Assembly (NCBI GenBank): GCA_021799405.1
Contig: JAJZAL010000318.1
Location: 1 to 5,263, forward strand
Length of the DNA stretch: 5,263 bases
Reading direction: 5' to 3'
Origin: Acidobacteriota bacterium
Lineage (GTDB): Bacteria > Acidobacteriota > Terriglobia > Terriglobales > Acidobacteriaceae
In this document: piece by piece, positions 1 through 4,684 of the stretch
Numbering within the stretch: the stretch's first letter is position 1
Layout: every line of letters begins with the position of its first letter
Program-made: the position numbers and the translations under genes
Notes under the pieces: generated by a model
Databases searched by the model: none
What the model was told of the DNA's origin: nothing
What the model saw: only the letters and a program-made list of their open reading frames with translations

Positions 1-20
1 TTGATAAGTAGATCTTTCAT
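1..20 (-). CDS. Possible start of a small gene, perhaps an Flp-type pilin (only six full codons visible)
   Basis: The minus strand from 20 reads ATG AAA GAT CTA CTT ATC AA, giving M-K-D-L-L-I and then Lys or Asn. GGGGG at 31-35 lies ten bases upstream. Flp pilins commonly begin M-K-x-L-L/F-x and are encoded in Tad loci, and the sigma-54-like promoter and leader upstream are what a strongly and separately expressed pilin gene would have. The window stops before the diagnostic G-x-x-x-x-E-Y processing motif, so identity cannot be confirmed. An alternative ATG at 27-25 in another frame is closer to the G-run (3 bases), too close for usual spacing. Confidence 0.33.
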
Positions 21-54
21 GTGACATGTTCCCCCGTTCCGTTGGAATGATGTT

Positions 55-69
55 CCAGCCATAGGCTGG
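55..69 (-). other. Perfect hairpin near the predicted 5' end of the leader RNA
   Basis: CCAGCC and GGCTGG (6 GC-rich pairs) flank a 3-base loop. The stem begins about five bases after the transcription start predicted from the sigma-54-like element, a position where stems can protect mRNA from 5'-end decay. No U-run follows on the minus strand, so it is not an intrinsic terminator. Confidence 0.5.
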
Positions 70-84
70 TCGTGCCTTATCTAA

Positions 85-100
85 AGCAAACGGAGAGCCA
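85..100 (-). promoter_or_regulatory. Sigma-54 (RpoN) type -24/-12 promoter
   Basis: The minus strand reads TGGCTCTCCGTTTGCT. Compared with the consensus TGGCACG-N4-TTGCW, ten of the twelve defined positions match, including the essential GG and GC with the exact 10-base spacing. The predicted transcription start is near 73-74, giving a leader of about 55 bases before the ATG at 20-18. Sigma-54 control of pilin genes is established in several Gram-negative bacteria (for example pilA in Pseudomonas and Myxococcus); its use here is inferred from the match alone. Confidence 0.55.
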
Positions 101-166
101 TTCGCAGCCTGCGTGCGTGGCCCCAAATAATCCAAGCACTTACGGATTTCATGATTGCTGGGGGAT

Positions 167-182
167 GTGAACGGCTGTTTAC
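167..182. promoter_or_regulatory. 16-base imperfect dyad, candidate activator site
   Basis: GTGAAC-GGCT-GTTTAC has half-sites pairing at 5 of 6 positions. It lies about 94-109 bases upstream of the predicted transcription start, again where sigma-54 activators commonly bind. No specific regulator consensus is recognised. Confidence 0.3.
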
Positions 183-198
183 GCGGTGAGCCGGGCAG

Positions 199-210
199 AT
201 ACGTCCGTAT
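199..210. promoter_or_regulatory. 12-base dyad, candidate activator site
   Basis: ATACG-TC-CGTAT is a perfect 5+5 inverted repeat with a 2-base centre. It lies roughly 125-137 bases upstream of the transcription start predicted from the sigma-54-like element, a usual distance for enhancer-binding proteins. The regulator is unknown and a short dyad can arise by chance. Confidence 0.3.
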
Positions 211-245
211 ACACGGCGCAGAAGTGGCGTCCTCTTCCGGACAGC

Positions 246-1478
246 TCACGCCATGGCCGGGAGGCCTTCCGAGTTCCGGCCATCCCGCGTAGGCCAGAGA
301 TACCAAACTAGCCACGCCACGGCGGGCCAGCAATGCAGGGGCGAGTGTAAGGAGACCGCGAACAGCATTTCGATGACGGTCGCGCTTGTCAGTGCGAGGA
401 GCGCAACTAGAGATCTTCCGGAATAAATTCCATAGAGGAGAGCGGGCAACAAAATTACCTGATCGCTGAACCATGAATAAGGAGCGGCGAGAACAGAGAC
501 AAGCATCAGAAGCGAGCCGTGCGTTTTCCAGTCCCAATCCACGCGGTGGCGATGGAAGTACCAAAGCGTCCACATGCAAGCCGCCGCGGCGGGAAGGAAC
601 TGAAGCCACATGGCATCGCGGTCGATGGCGAAACGAAGAATCGTGGAAAGGTCTGGCATGAATTCATTCTTAATGCCCGATGTCTGGGCCATGCGGACAT
701 ATTGCGACCAGACGGATCGATCCCAAAAAAGCGGGATAGCGCAGCACACGCCCATCGCAAGCGCGGCGCCAGCAAGGATGCTATATGCCTTGCGAGTGGC
801 GATCCACGCGAACAGCGCGACCGCGAAGGGCAAAAAGAGGTGCGGCTTCAAAGCGCAAAGAGAGAGCGCTATTCCGGCTAGCAATGGCTTCGAGTGGTGG
901 AGGCGCAGGAACAGTACAAGACCCAGCAGCGCGAAGATGCCAGTCTGACCCGTCCCAAGGCCTGCGAGAGCTGGTGCGAAGAGATAGCCAAAGAGATAAT
1001 GTGGAGTCGCCGGACTGCCATTTATTCTCCAAATCATGCGAAGGGAGCCACCCAAGCAAACTATGAGCACCAGTGACCAGAGAATCGATCCAACCCGTGC
1101 ACCCATCCAACCCAACGGAATCACGACGAACAAAGCGGTGGGCGGATTGCGCATGATGAGCGACAGGTTTTCTCCCCCACGTCCCGCCGCACTCTCCAAA
1201 GCGGCTACGGCGCTGGCGCTGTAAGGATTTGCCCCGTGCAGCAACAGCTTTGCAGCCGCCCAATAGGAGACAAAATCGCGAGTGCCGACGGCGGTTCCCC
1301 GCAACGTCGTGGACAAGACCCAAACTGCGGTCATGCCGGAAACCACGACAAAAATGCAGAGGATCAAGCGCGGGGCAAACCCGCGAAAGACTGCTTGCGT
1401 CGGTGTTACTCCGATCGCCGACGCAAGAGTGGCTATGGGCTCAGTTGCGTTACACGGCCTGTCAAACTGTGTCGCCAT
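246..1478 (-). CDS. DUF2029/GT87-type polytopic membrane glycosyltransferase (GT-C fold)
   Basis: A 410-residue integral membrane protein with about ten hydrophobic segments. Features of the DUF2029/GT87 family are visible: after the first membrane segment (~35-58) comes T-R-D-F-V-S-Y-W-A-A-A-K-L-L-L-H-G-A-N-P-Y (66-86), in which D68 fits the catalytic acidic residue of the first extracytoplasmic loop. Then come R-N-P-P (110-113), G-T-G-Q (175-178), A-L-K-P-H-L (209-214) and P-Y-S-W-F-S-D-Q (333-340). Characterised GT87 members, such as mycobacterial PimE, transfer mannose from polyprenyl-phosphate-mannose on the outer face of the membrane; donor and acceptor here are unknown. The ATG at 1478-1476 is preferred over the in-frame ATG at 1484-1482 because AAGGA (1484-1488) lies five bases upstream of it. 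It overlaps the DUF192 gene by 17 bases. Given the context, a pilin or the Ig-like lipoprotein are possible acceptors, which is inference. An unrelated cell-envelope role is equally possible. Confidence 0.87.
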   Translation of the reverse strand: MATQFDRPCNATEPIATLASAIGVTPTQAVFRGFAPRLILCIFVVVSGMTAVWVLSTTLRGTAVGTRDFVSYWAAAKLLLHGANPYSASAVAALESAAGRGGENLSLIMRNPPTALFVVIPLGWMGARVGSILWSLVLIVCLGGSLRMIWRINGSPATPHYLFGYLFAPALAGLGTGQTGIFALLGLVLFLRLHHSKPLLAGIALSLCALKPHLFLPFAVALFAWIATRKAYSILAGAALAMGVCCAIPLFWDRSVWSQYVRMAQTSGIKNEFMPDLSTILRFAIDRDAMWLQFLPAAAACMWTLWYFHRHRVDWDWKTHGSLLMLVSVLAAPYSWFSDQVILLPALLYGIYSGRSLVALLALTSATVIEMLFAVSLHSPLHCWPAVAWLVWYLWPTRDGRNSEGLPAMA

Positions 1479-1905
1479 CGACATCCTTGTGTTGATCTAA
1501 AGGAGTAAATTCGAGCTTATCGCCGGCCTGCGTCTGGGTTTCGCGAACGGCGCCGGCCGCTAACTCGACAACTGAATGCGCGGAGAGACACGCGGACATG
1601 CGCCAGGGTGTCACATTGCTCCGCACTTTTTTCACTCGCTTGTCGCGGTCTACGTACACAAGGTCGATCGGGAATCGCATGAAGAAGGTATGCACGGATT
1701 CACAGGGAACGATCCACAAGCCTTCTCCCGGTCCCAGTGCGTTGCGTCCCAGCAGGCCTTTGCTTCGCTTCGCACCATGGTCAGCCACTTCCACTCGCTC
1801 CGCAAGTATTGTCTGACGGGTCAGATTTGAAATTTTCCAGCGCGCATCGGGTTCTCGACGGCGTCGCGGGATGAGGTGGTCGAATATCCGGCGCGTCCAA
1901 GGCAT
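1462..1905 (-). CDS. DUF192 family protein
   Basis: A 147-residue protein whose residues ~21-135 match the DUF192 family: R-S-K-G-L-L-G-R (47-54), G-L-W-I-V-P-C-E-S-V-H-T-F-F-M-R-F-P-I-D-L-V-Y-V-D (62-86, the conserved core with C68, H72, T73, M76 and D81), then V-T-P-W-R (98-102) and V-V-E-L-A-A-G (112-118). The biochemical function of the family is not established. Many members carry a signal peptide or lipobox; this one instead begins with a basic stretch (several Arg in the first 22 residues) and has no clear signal peptide, so a cytoplasmic location or a short amphipathic membrane-associated N-terminus is possible. The ATG has AGGGG six bases upstream. The 3' end overlaps the glycosyltransferase gene by 17 bases and the lipoprotein gene ends 22 bases upstream, so it is in the same operon. 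Its role in pilus biogenesis, if any, is unknown. Confidence 0.92.
   Translation of the reverse strand: MPWTRRIFDHLIPRRRREPDARWKISNLTRQTILAERVEVADHGAKRSKGLLGRNALGPGEGLWIVPCESVHTFFMRFPIDLVYVDRDKRVKKVRSNVTPWRMSACLSAHSVVELAAGAVRETQTQAGDKLEFTPLDQHKDVDGDTV
1484..1488 (-). promoter_or_regulatory. Ribosome binding site that decides the glycosyltransferase start
   Basis: AAGGA on the minus strand lies five bases before the ATG at 1478-1476 and overlaps the first base of an earlier in-frame ATG (1484-1482). It sits inside the DUF192 reading frame, suggesting translational coupling. Confidence 0.6.
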
Positions 1906-1927
1906 CTAGTTCCCCTAGAGTTCCCCA
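1906..1927 (-). repeat. Two near-copies of an 11-base unit filling the lipoprotein/DUF192 gap, carrying the DUF192 ribosome binding site
   Basis: The 22 bases between the lipoprotein stop and the DUF192 start read as two 11-base units sharing 8 of 11 positions. The shared core on the plus strand is AGTTCCCC, at 1908-1915 and 1919-1926. On the minus strand each copy gives GGGGAACT. The copy nearer the gene forms AGGGG (1912-1916) six bases before the ATG, and serves as the ribosome binding site. Confidence 0.6.
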
Positions 1928-3019
1928 TTAGTTGAAGATAGCTCCCACGGTATCGTTGGTCGTCAACGTGACGGTGCAAGTGTTGGGCCCGGTTGCAGTG
2001 ATGGTTCCGGTATTCGCGCAGTTGGATGACCATCCGCCGAAGGCAGCCCCTGTGGCAGGCGCGGTCAAGGTTACGGTTGTGCCATAGGGATAGGTCGCGG
2101 TGCAGACCGAACCTCCAGCCCCGCCGTTCAGGGCCCAGCCTGGGCCGCAATGGAGCACATTCGGCGTACCCGTCGCGGAGGGAGCGGTCACCTCCCAATT
2201 CGTGATATTCAAGCCCTCGTTATAGACCGTCAGGGTAACCAGGAGTGGTAGCGGGAATGGCGGAACCTGATAGCAGGAACCGGGAGTTGTTGGCGGGTTG
2301 GGAAGAACCAGGGGGCAGCCAACCGTCGCTGTAGCGGTGGCTAAAGACCCATTGCTGTCGGTTGCTTCGGCAGTAATGGTTGCGCCAACACTGCCATTGC
2401 TAGAAGCCCAATCGCTGACAACCCCGCCGTTCTCTGTGCCACTGCCCGGCGGCGCGATGTTGTCGTTGGTTACCGGGAAGTAATTCGGTTCGGACGAAAT
2501 CCAGGTGACGGAGTTGGTCAGATCCCGCACAGTCGGCGTAGTCGAGAACGTTCCGATCGCCAAGTATTGGCCACTTTCTCCTAAACTACCGAATACGATC
2601 GAGCTCGGAATGATTGTGAGCGAAAGGATGCTTCCACCGCTCCCCCCAGCTACGCCTCCGGTTGTTCCAGTAACTGTCAGGGCCGCGGAGGAACTGACAG
2701 GACCGTTGAACCCGGTCGCACTGGCTGTGATGATTGTCGAGCCCGCACTTACAGCCGTCGCAACCCCGGAAGAGCTTACGGTTGCCACGGATGGAGTGCT
2801 GGAAGCCCAGGTCACCGTGTTCGTTACATTCTGCGTCGAAGCATGATTCGCATTGCCGTATGTCCCGACTGCGGTAAATTGCGCAGTCTGACCAACCGCC
2901 ACGGACAGAGTGGCCGGTGTGACCCGAACGGAATCCAGCCCGGAAGGATTGCCGCATCCGGCAAGCAACAGAACCAGGCAACTAAACGAAAGCATTCCGA
3001 AATGACGACAATCCAACAT
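1928..3019 (-). CDS. Secreted lipoprotein with two bacterial Ig-like (Big_2-type) domains and an InlB-like C-terminal repeat
   Basis: A predicted 363-residue lipoprotein, probably cell-surface or periplasmic. Residues 1-21 form a type II signal peptide ending in L-A-G-C, with lipidated Cys22 followed by Gly. Residues ~29-117 form a Big_2-like domain (V-T-P-A-T-L-S-V-A-V-G-Q-T-A-Q-F-T-A, then V-T-W-A-S-S-T-P-S-V-A-T-V). A Gly-rich linker (~118-130) leads to a second Ig-like domain (~131-234) with a similar S-V-T-W-I-S-S-E-P core. After a Pro-rich stretch, residues ~261-363 resemble a divergent InlB B-repeat, with G-G-W-S-S-N-C and T-C-T-V-T-L-T...A-I-F-N at the end. Six Cys in three near pairs (235/249, 291/306, 334/348) suggest disulfides outside the cytoplasm. 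The start is ATG at 3019-3017, because GGAGGG at 3024-3029 lies just upstream; an in-frame ATG at 3031 would place that site inside the gene. Its position in a Tad block suggests an accessory or adhesive role, which is inference. Confidence 0.87.
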   Translation of the reverse strand: MLDCRHFGMLSFSCLVLLLAGCGNPSGLDSVRVTPATLSVAVGQTAQFTAVGTYGNANHASTQNVTNTVTWASSTPSVATVSSSGVATAVSAGSTIITASATGFNGPVSSSAALTVTGTTGGVAGGSGGSILSLTIIPSSIVFGSLGESGQYLAIGTFSTTPTVRDLTNSVTWISSEPNYFPVTNDNIAPPGSGTENGGVVSDWASSNGSVGATITAEATDSNGSLATATATVGCPLVLPNPPTTPGSCYQVPPFPLPLLVTLTVYNEGLNITNWEVTAPSATGTPNVLHCGPGWALNGGAGGSVCTATYPYGTTVTLTAPATGAAFGGWSSNCANTGTITATGPNTCTVTLTTNDTVGAIFN

Positions 3020-3136
3020 ATATCCCTCCATAAATGTTTCGTCCTAGGGGCGTCTGCGCAGCCCCATCCAGGAAATGTCACCCCGGCGTTGGAGGAGTCC
3101 GCCATCTTCTACACCGGTCGATTGCAACTAGCGTGC
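3020..3136 (-). other. Intergenic gap between cpaC and the lipoprotein gene
   Basis: This 117-base stretch holds no convincing gene. A GC stem (GGGGC at 3047-3051 pairing with GCCCC at 3061-3065, 9-base loop) is present, but no U-run follows it on the minus strand, so it is not a good intrinsic terminator. I see no promoter with well-spaced -35 and -10 boxes. Read-through from cpaC is therefore the simplest model. The last bases carry the ribosome binding site of the next gene (3024-3029). Confidence 0.5.
3024..3029 (-). promoter_or_regulatory. Ribosome binding site that decides the lipoprotein start
   Basis: GGAGGG on the minus strand sits four bases before the ATG at 3019-3017. It overlaps the last base of an earlier in-frame ATG (3031-3029), which itself has no such site upstream. 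This favours the inner ATG, giving a lipoprotein four residues shorter and a cleaner signal peptide. Confidence 0.7.
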
Positions 3137-4684
3137 TTACTGTGGCGGCGGACCTCCAGGGGAAGTAGTGCTCCCAACACCGCCGTACCCGGATTCGGTT
3201 TGTATGATGAGCGGCTTCTCGGGTTTCATACTCTCCATCAGCTTCTCGATGGGAATTTGTGACGGGGAAGGAGGCAGCGGTTTCGCGCCGGTCACATCCG
3301 CGCCCGGAGTTGTCATGGGTATCTTGGAGTTCGGCGGTATGAACTTCTCCGGATAATTCAATTTCGGTAGAGGAACTCCAGCAGGTATCGGGGCCACGAT
3401 CTCTGGTGTCACAATCACAATCAACTCGGTCTTGGTGGTCGTCTTCGAGATTGACTGAAACAATTTGCCTAGTATCGGAATGTCTCCGATGAACGGAACC
3501 TTTTCAAAATTCTGGGTCTCTCGATTGTCGAGCAGTCCACCAATCGCAAGACTCTGCCCCTGGGCCATTTCGACTTCGGTATTCATCTTGCGAACGTCCA
3601 ACCCTGGGACTGTGAATCCAGAGATCTGCACGCCATTGGTAAAGTCCAAAGAACTGACCTCAGGAGCGACTTGAAGGTGAATCGTATTGCGGGGAGTAAT
3701 GGTAGGGATAAAGTTCAAGCGCACCCCAAATTCCTGAAATTGAATCGTCACCGCGCCAAAGCCGCCTCCAGTAACTCCTTGTACGACAGGATAGGGGTAT
3801 TCTCCGCCAGCGAGAAAACTCGCCTGCTTCCCATCCGCAGCCAACAGGTTGGGTTGTGACAGGACCTGGATCACTCCGTCATTCTCCAGCGCCTGAATGG
3901 TTGCGCCTAAACCGAGGTCTTGGCGGAACAACGAGAGGTTCAATGCGTTGGATATGGTTGCGACGGCGGACCCCGTCGTTGGAGTGGAAACTGTTGGCGC
4001 CAAATATTGTCCTGTGGTGGTCGTACCGATTGTGTTGGCCGCGCCAACGCTGAAAAGGTTTATGCCGAGTTGTCTCAACCTGGTCAGGTCGACACTGGCG
4101 AAACGAACCTTTAAAAGAATCTGGGGTTGCGCCGGCGGAACAGCGACATACAGCAGATTGACGACCTTGCCCGCCGTGGATGCGATTTGAAACGCACGCT
4201 GCGAGCTATTGAGGTCTTTCACGGTGCCGCGAAGGAACAGCAGACCGCCCTCCGAGCTGAGCCTCAGGTGTTGCCCCGGTAGCTCCATGCGGAGCTCGCG
4301 CTCGATGCCCGCCATTGCGTCGTTCTCGACATACGAGCTAGGGCGCACCATCACCTTGAAGAACTGCCGTCCGCCTTGGGCCTCCCAAACGATCAAGCTC
4401 GTTACGCCGGGGGCCTTTCCGTTCACCATCACCTCGTTTGGACTCGTTGCGGTGGCCTCGGCAATATCTCCCATGCCAACCGCCACGCGGACAATCGGCT
4501 GGGTAGTATCGACGAGCACTGACTGTCCCACAGTGACGAAGAGTTCATTGGCCGAGTCTTGGCTGGATATCTCCGCAGGCTGTTGGAGAGAAGCCGTATT
4601 CTCGGCGGGAAGGGCTGTCCCCAAATCCAGCACACAAGAAATGGCATAGAAAGATAAGATTGCAATTCCGGTTTTCGCTCTCAC
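3137..4684 (-). CDS. cpaC: Tad pilus outer-membrane secretin CpaC/RcpA
   Basis: A 515-residue type II/III-type secretin forming the outer-membrane channel through which the Flp pilus exits. Residues 1-27 look like a Sec signal peptide (basic start, hydrophobic core, A-L-P-A before E28). Residues 47-113 match the secretin N-terminal domain of pilus secretins (V-T-V-G-Q-S...V-N-G-K-A-P-G-V-T-S-L). Residues about 125-182 resemble a BON-like segment (L-R-G-T-V). The secretin core spans about 186-432, with V-L-S-Q-P-N-L-L-A at 274-282, a Gly-rich gate region near 300-312, and the family signature V-P-F-I-G-D-I-P-I-L-G-K-L-F at 396-409, followed by T-E-L-I-V-I-V-T-P-E-I-V. An extra Pro-rich tail of about 80 residues follows. 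The start is GTG at 4684-4682, with GAGGA at 4691-4695 six bases upstream; it overlaps the cpaB stop as GTGA. No downstream start keeps the signal peptide intact. Confidence 0.96.
   Translation of the reverse strand: MRAKTGIAILSFYAISCVLDLGTALPAENTASLQQPAEISSQDSANELFVTVGQSVLVDTTQPIVRVAVGMGDIAEATATSPNEVMVNGKAPGVTSLIVWEAQGGRQFFKVMVRPSSYVENDAMAGIERELRMELPGQHLRLSSEGGLLFLRGTVKDLNSSQRAFQIASTAGKVVNLLYVAVPPAQPQILLKVRFASVDLTRLRQLGINLFSVGAANTIGTTTTGQYLAPTVSTPTTGSAVATISNALNLSLFRQDLGLGATIQALENDGVIQVLSQPNLLAADGKQASFLAGGEYPYPVVQGVTGGGFGAVTIQFQEFGVRLNFIPTITPRNTIHLQVAPEVSSLDFTNGVQISGFTVPGLDVRKMNTEVEMAQGQSLAIGGLLDNRETQNFEKVPFIGDIPILGKLFQSISKTTTKTELIVIVTPEIVAPIPAGVPLPKLNYPEKFIPPNSKIPMTTPGADVTGAKPLPPSPSQIPIEKLMESMKPEKPLIIQTESGYGGVGSTTSPGGPPPQ

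Larger units (their letters stand above)
21..245 (-). other. Intergenic control region downstream of the glycosyltransferase gene
   Basis: These 225 bases carry no supported gene on either strand. On the minus strand they hold, in order, a dyad at 199-210, an imperfect dyad at 167-182, a sigma-54-like promoter at 85-100, a perfect hairpin at 55-69, two short alternative stems at 37-56 and a G-rich ribosome binding site at 31-35. There is no convincing intrinsic terminator after the glycosyltransferase stop. Confidence 0.6.

Noticed and set aside
229..242. Intrinsic terminator just after the glycosyltransferase gene
   Set aside because: GTCC-N6-GGAC gives only a four-pair stem with no U-run.
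21..245. c-di-GMP or other known riboswitch in the leader
   Set aside because: No recognisable aptamer core motifs; the predicted leader of about 55 bases is too short for the common classes.
473..1508. Several plus-strand open frames opposite the glycosyltransferase gene (for example 519-881 and 785-1066)
   Set aside because: They mirror a well-supported membrane protein, have no recognisable domains, overlap one another in different frames and have basic, low-complexity translations typical of antisense reading of GC-rich DNA.
2505..2846. Plus-strand 113-codon open frame rich in Val, Pro and Thr
   Set aside because: It is the antisense of the repetitive Ig-like domains; its smooth composition comes from the Thr/Val/Ala codons on the other strand, and it has no ribosome binding site or domain.
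3047..3065. Intrinsic terminator after cpaC
   Set aside because: The stem is only five pairs with a 9-base loop and no U-run follows on the minus strand.
2824..3105. Minus-strand open frame starting in the gap before the lipoprotein gene
   Set aside because: It runs out of frame into the lipoprotein gene, has no domain and only a weak purine stretch before its ATG; the lipoprotein frame has a lipobox and clear domains.
4209..4649. Plus-strand 146-codon open frame opposite the N-terminal half of cpaC
   Set aside because: It is antisense to conserved secretin domains and shows no family features.
4630..4684. CpaC as a lipoprotein, because of A-I-S-C at residues 14-17
   Set aside because: The -3 residue is not the usual Leu, the Cys sits in the middle of the hydrophobic core, and a good signal peptidase I site (A-L-P-A) follows at 24-27.
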